A stretch of DNA of 64,000 nt from Telmatactis stephensoni (GCA_029948255.1 JALIZF010001342.1:1-64000); one strand, 5' to 3'; positions 1-11,837 are shown, counted from the stretch's first letter. Numbers and translations are program-made. The notes: generated from the letters alone by a model not told the origin.

Positions 1-663
1 CTGCGTAGGAGGCTAGGACTTCTACTGCTATCAAAGACGATGTGTTCCTCTTCCTTTTGAAATGCCTATTAGTTCTGTGCATTTAGGCCGAGTTACAAGA
101 TACGATATGTCGGGCGCCCGATTTTTGATATAAAGCTTCGTTCGGGAAAAGAGAGAAATCGACCCGATTCGCAAAAATTTCTCGTGTCGGGCCGATTTTT
201 TGAATGAAAAAGGCCAAGGAGTGCAAAAAACAAAACTAAAATCGGGCCGACAATCGTACCGTCAGTAGGCCGGATTTTAGACTCATTTTATGCCATGATG
301 ATATTGGAGGCCTTTCTGACCTTCTGACCTCATCTCGTGAACAATGAGCTCGCTATTTTTGAAAGTCGTCTTATTTTTATTATTGTACCATTTTTCGTTA
401 GTTAGAAATATGAAAAGAAGAGAAAAGCTCAACATTTCGGGGCCAGCTCTGTGCTTCCTGCTAGTTCTGAGCCAGCATACCACGGGAACAGCAATTTCTG
501 GAGCACCCACAATTCCTTGCGGTACGACAATAACATTACGTCACAGTGTTTACAAACGCATGCAAAAAAATAATTCCCTTCAAAACAATAACAGAAATAC
601 TCCGTTATTGTTGGAAATAACCATCAGATTTCTATAAAAATTGTTCTAACGGATCCCTAAGAA

Positions 664-1662
664 ATGTTTTCGATCACAAAGCGACTAGAACAAGCTCAAC
701 AGGCTGCTTATCCTAAAGAACACTTCGAAGCCGAACACGTGAAAGCTGGACGAAACGCAGAGAGTTCTGTCGTAGCGAACTTGAGACTTCAAAGTGGCTT
801 AGACAGTTCTTCGGTCTTTTGCGGCCTTCGTGTTCCTGATGAATATCAAACCAGGAAACAAGAAATTGATGTAGTTTTACTTGTTAATGCTGGCATAATT
901 TGCCTCGAAGTGAAAAACTTAAGTGGAAATATCAAAGTTAGCGAAGATGGTCAAACATGGGTTCAGAAAAAGAATCGAAAAATTGCTGACAATTCATTCG
1001 TAGCCAACTTTATAGAACACGACAACTGCACTTCGTCTATCAAGAAAAAAGCTCTTCTCCTGAAAGAACATCTTTCAAGAAAAGGAGTCTATATTAATAC
1101 AACACAACTAAAATATTTTGTTGTTTTGGTAAACAACAACTGCGAATTGGATGCCAAAATACTTGAAGATCCTATGGTAATTACCGCAGAAAAATTAGAC
1201 GAATTTTTTAAAAGCTTTAGAAAAGGGTATTTAGCATCCTTCCAAGACAACCTCACGCCATCTTTCGTCTCTGGGAAGCTTTCCCATTCGCAAATAAGTG
1301 GTGCCAGGGCCGTTCTTTCGTCGATAGGTACTTGGGATATGATCGATTTACACGGAGGCAAAAGGCTTTATGGCGACTTGAAAGATTGTCCTGGTGTTTC
1401 AGTAGATCGCAGTAAAGTCGACGTGTTAGAAATATCGCATCAAAGGAACTATACAGTAGGCATGGTATGGGCAGCTATTGGGTACGTACCATGCGTGACA
1501 GTTTCTCTATTGGAGAGAAATGGGAAAGGATGGTTGTGGAACTCTTACTTGGCAATAGTCAAGATTCCCTACAATACTGAGGTTACTTTCAGGGTTTGTG
1601 GTGACGAAGTAGATTCTAAAATTTCTATTAACGATATTCTAAGAATAAAAATAAGTATTTGA
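664..1662 (+). CDS. NERD-domain protein, intronless
   Basis: Single open frame of 332 residues. I recognise an N-terminal nuclease-related domain (NERD) at about residues 27-150. It has a G-R-N-A-E segment at 29-33, then E-I-D-V-V-L-L at 67-73 (acidic residues E67 and D69) and L-E-V-K-N-L-S-G at 81-88 (E82, K84). This is the spaced acid and E-x-K arrangement of the restriction-endonuclease-like fold. The C-terminal half (about 200-332) is not recognised. No signal peptide or clear membrane span is visible. NERD proteins are found in bacteria, plants and some invertebrates and are presumed DNA-acting; the role of this one is unknown. The ATG at 664 is the first in frame and follows an in-frame stop. 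It is intronless, unlike the split genes further right, so a retrocopy or horizontal origin is possible. Confident on NERD, not on function. Confidence 0.75.
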   Translation: MFSITKRLEQAQQAAYPKEHFEAEHVKAGRNAESSVVANLRLQSGLDSSSVFCGLRVPDEYQTRKQEIDVVLLVNAGIICLEVKNLSGNIKVSEDGQTWVQKKNRKIADNSFVANFIEHDNCTSSIKKKALLLKEHLSRKGVYINTTQLKYFVVLVNNNCELDAKILEDPMVITAEKLDEFFKSFRKGYLASFQDNLTPSFVSGKLSHSQISGARAVLSSIGTWDMIDLHGGKRLYGDLKDCPGVSVDRSKVDVLEISHQRNYTVGMVWAAIGYVPCVTVSLLERNGKGWLWNSYLAIVKIPYNTEVTFRVCGDEVDSKISINDILRIKISI

Positions 1663-3086
1663 GTTTTGTAGTTAGTGTGTTACCACTTACTATCATGTGT
1701 AAACAGTACCAAAATGCAGGTCTTCAACATTCGTTTTAAATTAGTGGTGAGTGGTTTATAAATATATCATTAAAAGTAAAACTGAAATTAGATGCTCTTG
1801 AGCTAGGATTAGAAGGCTTTTTGTTTGTGAATTATATTTATTTGTGTGGTAATGTCATTAAGATTTCCAGGTTTTTAGCATCTGACTTGTTTTGTTTGAT
1901 CAAGTTTATGCCGTTTGTAATGGAAATTGTCTACGAATTTTTGAAGGATGGCTAAATCAATATTGAAGTTTAGATGCTTTTATTATTTTAAGGGCTAATA
2001 AGCAATTTATAGTAAATAGGAAATATATTTATTTGCATGAATACCAAGGTTTTCAGCATTTCTTATTTTGAGATTGTTTTGAGGAATAAGTGAATTTTCC
2101 ATTCACTTTTTGATTGAAGATGGATAAATAAAAAATATTGTCAGATTCAGTTGCTTTTATATACTTGCTCAGTAAGAAATATTTAACTGCATGACAATTA
2201 CAGAAAAGAATTCTATATAAGCCACAATTACCTGACATGTAGTCAAAAAGAATATTTAAATATTCATTTTTCAGGGCTTGCTCAATAATTGCATGCACAA
2301 TAAATTGATTTGAGGTTGTCCTGACCACTCTTTATAGACAGTCATGGTACATGTAGTTCTTGAACTGGAGGAAACAGTAGTATTTTGATCAATAAGAGAA
2401 CAAATTGTATATGAGGTAAATTTTTATCATTACTTTTGATTGTCTGACTATAATTTATTATAGTGTTATTTTGAATCTTAATGAGACATATTTTTCTGTA
2501 GATTAACCATGACTACATTTTGTGTCTGATGTCTGTGCTGGTTTAATTCCTACTCATCTCGAAATTTGCTAAAAGGATTCTATTTCTGTGGAGTGAGAGG
2601 GGGGTGGGGATGGAGGAGTTGCAGAGAAGAAGGAAGTGAAAGAAAAAAATAGTACTATTATATTGTTTATATCCTCCAAAATGAGAATTACCAAGCTGTC
2701 CACGCTGCAGTGTATACTTAATGAATTTGTCTACACCAGAACTGTACTATAAAAGCTATTTTAACTATGTTGCATGTACCAGATGTAGTTTAGTGAGGTT
2801 AGTGTGCTATGCATTTGTTAAAAAATAAGCTCAAGTAATATATCATTTGATAAGAAATTGTTGAATATTCAGATTGTAATATATATTCACAGGTCCAAAG
2901 TGTATTTCTAAAAATAATGCTTGTTAAGACTGTGTGCCTAATATTGAGTTTGCAAATAAAGTAATGAAATTATTTTTAAAATTGTGTAAATTTTTACATC
3001 ACCTTAATGAATAAATTAGTGACTGGAGTCTTTCCATGATGCCTGTTAGATGACTCACTGATATATCATAACATTTGTTGCTCAGG

Positions 3087-3156
3087 TTGCAAAAGTAGCA
3101 AACCAGGCCATGCAACAAGACAACCCAATTCTTGTGATGAAACCCAAAGTGGTGTA
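3087..3156 (+). other. Possible orphan coding exon, unrecognised
   Basis: A stretch preceded by TTGTTGCTCAG, a good acceptor, reads VAKVANQAMQQDNP, then ILVMKPKVVYIG, then Q and stop. The composition looks protein-like rather than random, and a GTCAGT donor-like sequence overlaps the end. I cannot assign it to a family or find partner exons nearby. It could be an exon of an unseen gene, a decayed fragment, or chance. Confidence 0.2.
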
Positions 3157-3254
3157 TATTGGTCAGTAATTCAATCTTTGTCCTTGCAAATTAGTATTGA
3201 CATCTCGATAATGACTGTAGTTTTGAGCTTTAACCTGGTAAAATACAACACTGA

Positions 3255-3404
3255 TAGTGCAGATTTCATATGAGTGTGAAAAGGCCGCGGCACGGTCGCA
3301 GCGCGGTTACAGCAGAATTTTCAAATGTTTTGATAGGAAACACGGCACTGACACGGTCACGGCATGGCGCGGTCTTTTTCACACTCATACGAAATCTGCA
3401 CTAA
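3255..3404. mobile_element. MITE-like element, GCAGATTTCRTATGAGTGTGA family
   Basis: About 150 bp with near-perfect terminal inverted repeats of about 30 bp. The left end reads AGTGCAGATTTCATATGAGT and the right end is its complement (ACTCATACGAAATCTGCACT). The interior is rich in CACGGCACGGTCACGG. Related ends recur at about 14346-14494 and 25872-25960, so this is a dispersed non-autonomous family. Confidence 0.7.
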
Positions 3405-3485
3405 AGAGACAGGTAAAGATCACAGTTGGATTACTGTTTAAGTACATACCATAAATTATGCACATCCAAGGAGCTACTAAATATA

Positions 3486-3570
3486 ATGGGTGGCCAAGTG
3501 GTAAGAGTGCTGGCCATTCACTGCTGTGGCCATGCAGGTTCAAATCCCAGCTCAGGTTCTAGATCATACG
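3486..3570 (+). mobile_element. tRNA-derived SINE head
   Basis: GGTGGCCAAGTGGTAAGAGT followed 35 bp later by GGTTCAAATCCCAG resembles A-box and B-box promoter elements of a serine/leucine-type tRNA. No folded acceptor stem is present. It matches the heads of the SINE copies at 6872-7187 and 31697-31870. Confidence 0.5.
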
Positions 3571-5010
3571 TGAACTGAGTTCTTGTGTTAGAATATCAAA
3601 GTGCAAATATATCTCAGTAATATGTACTATTTATTTTGGCTTTTTGAGCATATTTACAAATCTTTGAATTGAGGTTATTGTTGCTGTTTGGTGGAATTGC
3701 TGATACGTTGTGGTTAAAGGACCACTTGCCAAATGGATAAAAACCTGTCAAAATGTGAATTCTTATTCCTACTAGAAATTAAATTCATTGATGATTATAA
3801 AGAACTACAGTAATTCTGCTTAAAATTCTACAATTTAAGCAAATTATCGATGAGAAATTTAGACGCACACATTAATTTCTAATTACTATAAAAATACTTT
3901 TTACCCGCCTCTTTTGAATGTGAGTAAAATATTCTGCTTGGTGATTATTTAGGCCCTAATTAAAGATAGCTTCAAGCAAGTTTCAACTCATTTCCAATTA
4001 TTTTGACTGATTTTTACCCAAGTGGCACCTTTAAAAGTGATTATTGGTTCAAATGGCTAAGGCACAGTTTTTTAAACTGCTCTTAAAAAATATAAACTAG
4101 TGAAAACCCAAATTAAGTGAATGGAGATGTGGGTTTTTACAATATAATTGAAAATGATATAAAAATTAACTCTGAACTTGAACTTTTTTAACAAAATAAA
4201 CTTCATTAATTTTCTAAAATGCCATCACTGATTGCAGAAGCAAAATAATGTCATTCACACTGCTACATGCATAAATACTAAAAGGCATGCTACTTATATT
4301 GCTAATTCTTATGAACTATTTTAATAGGGCATTGTGAATTTGAGCATGGAATGAGTTATCATATAACTAAAATTTTCTTCTAAAAATATTTTGAAAACAC
4401 TCCACATTCCAAGAATGCTCAAAATAAAGTAAATGTAGGCCATAGCCTGAATTTGGTCTTAAAAGCTTATTTTAAAACTCTTTTGATATTCAAAGTAATC
4501 AGACAATTAAAATAAATAATGACAGTCAATGATTTAATCTATATGTGATAAAGACATAAAAGTGTAGAATGACACATACTAAATACACTGTTGTCTGTCA
4601 CCTGACACTATTCCACTAACTTTTGCATGAACATTTGGCCAAACAAAGTCAACACTAGATTTGGTATGTTATTTTAGTCTCTATACATGCAAAATTAACA
4701 TTGGCCGAACTGACTGAAGTTCACATATACATTAATACTCCAGTTCCAAGACATGCTGAACTTGCCAAAGAATAAAATTATAACGAGGTTATAATAATAA
4801 CCTTATTAACGTCTTAACGTCTTAACGTCTTAACATCTTAATGTCAAGGTTGCATACATAAAGCTCATAAAACTTTTGTCTTGTTACGAATGACTACATG
4901 AGCTTTATACATGCAGCCTTTTAACCTGATTCCTTTGTACAGCAATAATATGGCAAGTGAATTATGTCTTAGAAGTAGGCAATTGTACTTATATTACAGC
5001 AAAGACGTCT

Positions 5011-8000
5011 CTAGTTTTCAAACCGTCTGGTAATGTTATTCCACACCCATCCTATTAGTGTCTTTGTTAGTTCTAGAGGTATGTTTTCTACTGGTCCTAC
5101 TGCAAGTCGTGTGGTATTAAAACTTTCTGTTAAAGTGTTCCATGCATACAATGGTGCAGTAAACATGAGCCAATAAAAAATAATATCACAGATAAAAGAG
5201 GGTAAAATGTGCCACAGAGCCATGTAGAAAGCTCCATTACAAAGTACTGTCTTGGTCGTTTCCAACATTATCACTGGCAGATTCCTAGGGAGAATGAATA
5301 TAAAATCAAAGAATTTCTTCTGTGTAAGGAGTAAAATATGTGAACATAAACATGGCTAGTGGCTTGTATTCATCAAGTTAGTCAAAATGCAATCTTAGAA
5401 AAACAACAACAACAAAGACAACAATAATTAAGTCACGAAATGTCCTATAGCAAGTAGTTTGCAAATTTAGTACGAATGTCCAAAGGAAAAAATGCCAATT
5501 CTCAGCTTGGGTCAACCATGGGGCTTCGATCCATGGGTCTAACCAGGGAATCCCTGGCAATCTGTTTTTTTACAAGTTTGGGTATAATTACATATTTCCC
5601 AAGTAAAATAGATCAGATTCCAAGTTTAGACCCAGGGAAACCCCAAGTTGGCATTTTTTCCTATGGTCAGTATAGGCTAGAAAGTACATGAGTCAGCTGT
5701 CTATGATTTGTCTTATTAAGAGAGAGAGTCAGCATCAATCAATGAGTCAGTCACTCAGTTAGTCACTCAGTTAGTCAGCTAGTCAGTCAGTCAGTCATGA
5801 TCAGTTGGTCAGTCAGACAGTCAGTCACTCAGTTAGTCAGCCAGTCAGTCAGGGTGACTGTCAGTCAGTTGGACTCAGTTACAGATGATGAGGCACCGTA
5901 TGGGTGAGAGCTAATTTTTAAAGAACTGGAAATAAAAAACAAACTTACTGCCATCCTCCCACAAGCAGCCATCTAGACTGCAGTAGTTCTGCTGCGGTTC
6001 GTAAAGCACAAAACATGACTGCTATCCCAACAGACCAGGAGTTAACATAAACCCACTGGAATGCAAACTTGCCAAGAAGATAATAAGGTGTAAGCATGGC
6101 TCTGACTAAAAATCTTAGAATCTCTACTGGAGATGGATACCACTGAAAGGGAAATGAAAATGAAAGCTGTGGTTACTTTAAAACAGCAATGAATATTTGC
6201 CACTTTAGAAATGAGTCCCATTGAAGTACTATGAATCATTATTAACAGGAGGCGACTTATAGTTAAAATCCTTGATATAATCCTTGTCCCTTGGGAATGA
6301 TCTAAAATTGATTTTGTCATAAAAAAGATATGTATGATCCACCACTTTTCTCTACAAAGTATGTTCCTTGTTAAGATCTCAAGTGCCCTCACAGGACTTA
6401 GTTTCTAAAGTAAACAAATCTGTCATCACAGTAGTGTGAGAGCAGGGAGTATGGCATATCTGTAAAACAATGGTCTAAATTACAAAATACATGAAGCAAT
6501 GGCGGCTGAGTGGTGAGGGTGCCAGTCTGTTACCTCTGGGTCCCAGGTTCAATTCCCAGACAGGGCACCCCATGGTTTTAGCTTTCTGTTTGTTCTATCC
6601 CTTGCTTGGAGGGTTTTTCTCTGGGTCCTCCAATTTTCCTCCCTCACTTACATGTAGTTATATAATTTACAGGTTATATAATTTACAAGGCAGCCATAGG
6701 CTGATGTGGAGATGAAGTAGTAGAAGATAGTAAAATGAAGTAGTGAGCTGAGAGTTGTGTGTACAGAATATTAGAATGACCGGGGGAGGGGGGGCCTCCA
6801 ATGTAAAATCATTGCATATACCCCTTGGAAATTTTCAAAAATACTCCAAAAAGATACCAGAAGTCTTTTAAGAATAATAATAGTAATAACTGTTTATTTA
6901 AGTGTCCAAGTCTTCTAGCGCTCGCGCACTAATTGGGGGACACTGTACTCTTACACTCACACATACTACCTCTACATGAAATATTTTGCAAATAATCAAT
7001 CAACTCGCATGTTGATTTTTACTGAGGGAGGAAAAACCAGAGAACCCGGAGAAAAACCCTCGTGGCATGGTAGAGAACAACACATCAAACAAACTCACAG
7101 ATCCACGCGCTTGAGCTAGGACTCGAACCCAGACCACAGCGGTGAAAGGCCAGCGTTCTAAGCGCTCGACCAACCATTCCACCCACAAGAAGGGTGTGGC
7201 TGGACAATTTTTAGCCCCTAAGAGATACCACACACATCAAAAGTTTTCTGGCTTTTGAAAAGTTTCTCTGAGTATATTCTGAGTATATTATTAAAGTGCC
7301 TAAACTTATGTGCAATTATAAAATATGTAAAGTGATGGGCTCTTTTGATACCCTAAAAGATACCAGGAAATGCTAAAACTCTAAACTTCAATTTTAACAC
7401 CCTAAAAGATACCAAATCAAATACATATTTAATTTTGTAGTTGTATACTAGCTGTTATATACTGTTATTGTAACATGGCAAATGAATAAATACAAAAATA
7501 CAAAAAAAAATCCAGACTTTTTACATTTAAGAGATACGATGAGCATACCTGATCCTTAATTATTTTCCAATGGAGTTCCCCCCAGCCCCCTGGGTTAGAA
7601 TGTAGTGGTAGTGTATGAAAGTACAGTGTCCCCCAAATTAGTTTGTATGAATACATACATGTACATCACATAGAAATTGAAAATGAAAACACAAAATGAA
7701 GAACATCAAATTTGAAATTAGCCATCACCCATGAATAGCTTTTGGTTGTCATAGTCAACTGTGCCTGTCCAAGTTAAGGGAATAGGGTTTACAAAATCCT
7801 TTGTCCACTCCTATAGTTGTACTAGTAATGGAAAAGGATGTAACTTAGATAGATGGATGTAGATAGTAGGCCATATATCCTTTGGTCCTAATAAAAGTAC
7901 TTAGTCTAATAAAATCAATTTATTCTTTCAAGATATTTCAACTCACCTCATTATCTGAAGGATCCTGAATAAAGTCACTTTGGTTCTGGAGCTCAGTTGT

Positions 8001-10376
8001 AGAGTAAAACAAAGGTAGAAAGACTTCTTTGTGTAGAAAAATGAAGGAGTAAATGATTGTGGCTCTTGGGTACTCACGAAATCCCCAAAGTAGAAACATG
8101 CATCTAGTTGGGAATAAGGCCTGAAAGGAATCATCAGATGACTCACAAGAATTATCTGCTTATTGTTGGTTAGTTAAGGTTTCAATAAATGATAAATAAG
8201 TTTTCAGAAAGTGGTGGTACTTATAAATATTGTCAGGAAGTGTTTGGTAAGGTGTCAGGAAGTAGTTAGTAAGGTTTCAGGAAGTGGTGGTTAAGGTGTC
8301 AGGAAGTGGTTGGTAAAGTGTCAGTAAGTGCTTGGTAAGGTGTCAGTAAGTGGTTGGTAATGTCTTGGAAAGTGCTTGGTAAGGTGTCAGTAGGTGGTTG
8401 ATTAAGGTGTCAGTAAGTGCTTGGTAAGGTGTCTGTAAGTGGTTGGTAAGGTGTCAGTAAGTGGTTGGTAAGGTGTCAGCAAGTAGTTGGTAAGGTGTCA
8501 GTAGGGGGTTGGTAAGGTGTCAGCAATAATTATTGGTTGGTAAGGTGTCATGGGAAAGGTGTCAGTGAGTGGTTAGTAAAGTGTCAGTAAGGTGTCAGTA
8601 AGTGGTTGATTAAGATAGCAAAATCAAATCAACAAATGTACCATTTACAATACCTTGTATTCCCAAAGCTCTGTTGGTGATTTGTAACCAAGAATCTTTA
8701 AGTGCTCAATTTCACTTAGCAAAGATTCCCGCAAGTAAGCCTTTTTTATGTCAAGAAGATCTTCCAAGCCTGAATCCGTCAAAGATTTTAAAATTTTGCC
8801 ATTTATTCCCAAGTCCTGGAATTTCTCTGCTTGGATTTCCTTAGACCAAGGACCAAGACTAGAGACCCAGTTAGATACATCAGCAGGTGACCATACTTCT
8901 ATTGGCTTGTGAACAAGGGATTTATCCCAGGAAAACATCACACCAAACAAGTCATAAATAAACTGCAAAGGACTGAGGGAGAGATCATCAATCATAATGA
9001 TGCTGATTTCCCTCTATTAAGGGAAGATCCTAGGAATGAGACAAAGTTAATTGTTGCTCGTGAAAACTGGGCTTAAAATGGTTAATTTTGGGAGCATGAT
9101 GCAGGGGCAAATTGTGTATACTAGTACTAGTTGTGTAAAATGAACCTGGAGCGTACCACTGGTGCAGAACCCTTTGTGTGTACTGGCCTTAATGTTTAAT
9201 TGAGAAACATTCAAGAGACAAAATCTTTCTCTGGGTTAACTTACCAATAATATTCCAATAATTCCTGCAACTACAGCAACACTCTTTGTGATGACAATCC
9301 ACCTATTTGGTGGTTGTCCCTGGTTTCCTCTTTGTTTCTGTGTAGTGCGTTTTTGTCCAAAAGCTTCAAACTTGTCAATGACATTTTGATAGTTTGGTTC
9401 ACTTTCAACAATGTCCTTTCTCATTGAAATTGCCTCTGGGAACATTTTCTTGATAGTTTTTCTATAACAATTGAAAATCCAAAAGTTGTGCAAAAAATAG
9501 TAACAGATGATTTTGATAGCACAAGATTTTCAAACTGGAGGTAACGTTGTGATTGAGCTCTGGCTTGAATAGCACTCAGGGTCCTTACATAACTGATAAG
9601 GTGCTCCCCTTGTAATTATATTTCTGAAAAAAAGTTTGACCTTCACATCTGCAAATAAGGATAGCCTGTGAACCAGGTATTCTTTTTTGGCTTAGAGATT
9701 TTGAATTCCTGGGGGAAAAGTAGTATGGATGCATGAGAATTGACCAAAGAATAGGGATTTTGCTCAGCTCCAATTCTTTTGCATCCATTATCTTCCCATG
9801 CTTGCTTTGCAGGCTAGATATATTAAAGGATGTCAAACCAAATGCCCTGTTTCTCCATACTACACATTAATCCATAAAAGCAGAACACACACTGTTCATG
9901 AAGAATAGGTACTTAAAAGTGTGTGGAGCAGTCTGCTTTATCTGCAAAGTCCACACAATAGTCCAGTTCTGAGATATATGCTACATACAAAGAATTTAGA
10001 ACAAGGCTACATGCTAAAACTTATGTAAACTATTCTTGATACTCTTGTATGTGGCAAGTGAAGTGTATCTTGGAGGTTGGCTATTGGAGCCGTGGTTTGT
10101 TGTGTGCTGCTATATGTATATACCATACACATTGTAGTAAAAGCATTATATTAATTCTCCTTGGCTTTACCTTAAAATGATATTAATTTTGGGGAATCCT
10201 TGCCAAGACTGCCGACATTCTGGACAAGTTGTCTTTTTAGATGAGTAATACCATTGTGCTAAACAGATACGGCAGAAACTGTGTCCACAGTTTAATGTTG
10301 TAGGATCAACCATCAACTCATAGCAACAACTACAGTGGAAATCTTTCTCTAATGGACCATCATCACTGTCCTCCAT
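5011..10376 (-). CDS. bfar: Bifunctional apoptosis regulator (RING-SAM-TM E3 ligase)
   Basis: Six coding exons join in frame to 457 residues (human BFAR about 450): 10376-10171, 9461-9245, 8962-8654, 8120-7947, 6142-5949, 5284-5011. All have GT donors and AG acceptors with compatible phases. Order: C3HC4 RING (C15, C18, C30, H32, C35, C38, C51, C54), a hydrophobic span at about 122-141 at the end of exon 2, a SAM domain at about 162-232, then a multi-span C-terminal half. The chosen ATG starts MEDSDDG just before the RING. The family comprises ER-membrane E3 ubiquitin ligases that restrain apoptosis and link to ER-stress control. Introns carry a 22-bp minisatellite (8205-8625), a G-rich-end element with a nested SINE (6779-7590) and a short inverted-repeat element (5484-5662). 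Confidence 0.93.
5484..5662. mobile_element. MITE-like element in last BFAR intron
   Basis: Starts AGGAAAAAATGCCAA and ends with the complement TTGGCATTTTTTCCT. Further inward the two arms share a CTTGGG/CCCAAG segment and a GGGTCTAA motif. About 180 bp, with no coding capacity. Confidence 0.55.
5731..5880. repeat. (TCAG)n microsatellite in BFAR intron
   Basis: Imperfect tetranucleotide array dominated by AGTCAGTCAGTCAG and TCACTCAGTTAG variants. Confidence 0.85.
6486..6660 (+). mobile_element. SINE fragment, tRNA-headed
   Basis: GGCTGAGTGGTGAGGGTGCC followed by GGTTCAATTCCCAGACAGGG resembles tRNA promoter boxes. Downstream text GGGTTTTTCTCTGGGTCCTC matches the body of the copies at 6872-7187 and 37240-37450. 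Diverged copy. Confidence 0.5.
6779..7590. mobile_element. G-rich-TIR element, host of a nested SINE
   Basis: Left end CCGGGGGAGGGGGGGCCTCC and right end GGAGTTCCCCCCAGCCCCCT form a G-run/C-run inverted pair. The interior has repeated AAAAGATACCA and TAAGAGATAC motifs in inverted halves. The same architecture, without the SINE, is at 56334-56729 in the phosphatase gene, which shows the family limits. A SINE (6872-7187) interrupts this copy. Confidence 0.65.
6872..7187 (-). mobile_element. tRNA-derived SINE, near full length
   Basis: Read on the minus strand: TGGTTGGTCGAGCGCTTAGA (A box), GGGTTCGAGTCCTAG (B box), a body with GTTGTTCTCTACCATGCCAC and CTCCGGGTTCTCTGG, and a 3' tail of AAT/AGT trinucleotides. 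AAGAA flanks it on both sides, a possible target duplication. Comparison with the SINE-free relative at about 56600-56690 gives the pre-insertion state. Other copies lie at 31697-31870 and 37240-37450. Confidence 0.7.
8205..8625. repeat. 22-bp minisatellite, small array in BFAR intron
   Basis: About 18 diverged units of AGTGGTTGGTAAGGTGTCAG plus TA. It lies between the SAM exon (ends 8654) and the following exon (starts 8120). It is the same sequence family and orientation as the large array at 42786-44465. Confidence 0.9.
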
Positions 10377-11620
10377 TATCAATTCTAGTATGTATATGAA
10401 ATAACTCATGTTAGGGAACTGCTACTGAACAAAATTTAATATTCAACATAGTCAAGTAGATACTCTATGGGTAAAACTATGCAATCACAATTGGGGGTGC
10501 TCAGGGTGAGTATTTCCCTGTGAGCAGAGTCTCCTGTAGGTAATTTCTGACATAAAAAATAGGAGGCCCTGCCAGACTAGGCCGTCCTGCCATCCACGAC
10601 CATGGACAAACCAACTGGTTGAAACCAGTTTTGACAGCAAAAGGCTTTCTTGTGATTAGATGATAAAATCGCGTTTGTTGTTCATGTGTGCATTGCTAAG
10701 TTACCAGAGCGCATGCTCAATATAGAGAATGGCCTGGTCTGGCAGAGTCTCCTATTTTTTGTGTCAGAAATTACCTGTTGGAGACTGTGCTCGCAGGGAA
10801 GGTAAGTACAGCACTTGTATATATGAGTAATTTTGAAATAACCATGATAAAAAAGACACAGACAACTCACAGCAGAATTTTTTACACTCATAAAAACAAT
10901 CAAATGCTTGAGGGAGTCACTAACACTTTTAATTAAGTCCCTACCTTGTGCCCTCACCCACCCCACCCCCTTAGGGATTTACTTTGATAGTACTTTGAAC
11001 TTTGATACAAGATCACTCTTTATAATAATCATACACTACTAAGCCCACCCCAATCTATAGCTCAAGGCCTGTAAAGTATATTCGCATAAACTCTATAAGT
11101 ACTGTTATTATATGAGACTGAAATGGATATGACTTTATGATTAAAAAATTCATAAATTACTACGTAACTTATCAAATCAAATAAGCTTAAACTTAAATAT
11201 TAAGAACTTATCACAGCAATATTAAAGACAAGATGAAACTGATCAAGTCGCATACAAAATGAGTCTTCTAGCGCAAAAAAATAATATCAATATACAAATG
11301 GACTGATAGAAGACTAATAAAAATCAGAGCTTACCTACACTCAGTAACGCAAATGAAGGCAAAATCATATTCTTCTCACAAAATTGTCAATTATCACTAT
11401 AATATCTACAAATTAGCAACAAATCTTACCCTTGCAAATTCCTTGTGTAATAAAAATTCTAGTTAAAGTGAATAAATAATTCTAAAACCTCGAAAGGACA
11501 GCTAAAATCCTGAAATATTTCTGATACACAAACTATGAAGTCGACGCGTGCGCCATCTTTGATTTTTATATTGTGAAACTCAGCTTCCACGCGACCTCGT
11601 TCAATATAGGGAGCCCGCAG
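10377..11620 (-). promoter_or_regulatory. Probable BFAR 5' UTR, leader intron and promoter region
   Basis: No coding exon is seen. An acceptor-like TTTTGTTCAG lies just upstream of the BFAR start on the minus strand. At 11549-11562 the minus strand carries AAAGATGGCGCACGCG, a YY1-like AAGATGGCG core in the only CG-rich patch of the region. I infer transcription starts near 11.55 kb with a spliced leader. A short inverted-repeat element (10514-10799) lies within. Confidence 0.4.
10514..10799. mobile_element. MITE-like element upstream of BFAR
   Basis: The left arm contains GTAGGTAATTTCTGACATAA then AAAATAGGAGGCCCTGCCAG. The right arm contains the complement (CTATTTTTTGTGTCAGAAAT then TACCTGTTGGAGACTGTGCT). 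The arms are about 80 bp with small indels. Confidence 0.65.
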
Positions 11621-11837
11621 CCCTCAATGTCCTCTTTGGTCACTCCGAAGAAAACATTTTGTACTGAGAAAATTCACTTTTATTTCTTTTACTATATTTG
11701 ACTCTAATGATTGCTTTCTTATCATCATTATTCCCCTAAGGGTTTTAAGCAGTTATAGGCTTATACCCTTTGGGTCATCTTCAGAAACTCTTCAGGTCTA
11801 AACCGGGTCTCCTTCAGTTGGCCAAAGGCGGTGCCGA

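Larger units (their letters stand above)
1663..5010. other. Gene-poor stretch between NERD gene and BFAR
   Basis: AT-rich DNA with no convincing gene. It holds a short inverted-repeat element (3255-3404), a tRNA-headed SINE fragment (about 3486-3570), a possible orphan exon (3087-3156), a short tandem array of CTTAACGT-type units near 4805-4845 and a hairpin at about 4850-4916. AATAAA motifs near 2119 and 2955 are candidate polyadenylation signals for the upstream gene, but they lie far from its stop. Confidence 0.5.

Noticed and set aside
344..637. 97-residue frame with a hydrophobic start, upstream of the NERD gene
   Set aside because: No family resemblance. The hydrophobic start comes from a T-rich stretch, and an equally long antisense frame overlaps. 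Not enough to call a gene.
8205..8625. CRISPR-like array
   Set aside because: The units are contiguous and diverged with no unique spacers, and the context is a eukaryotic intron.
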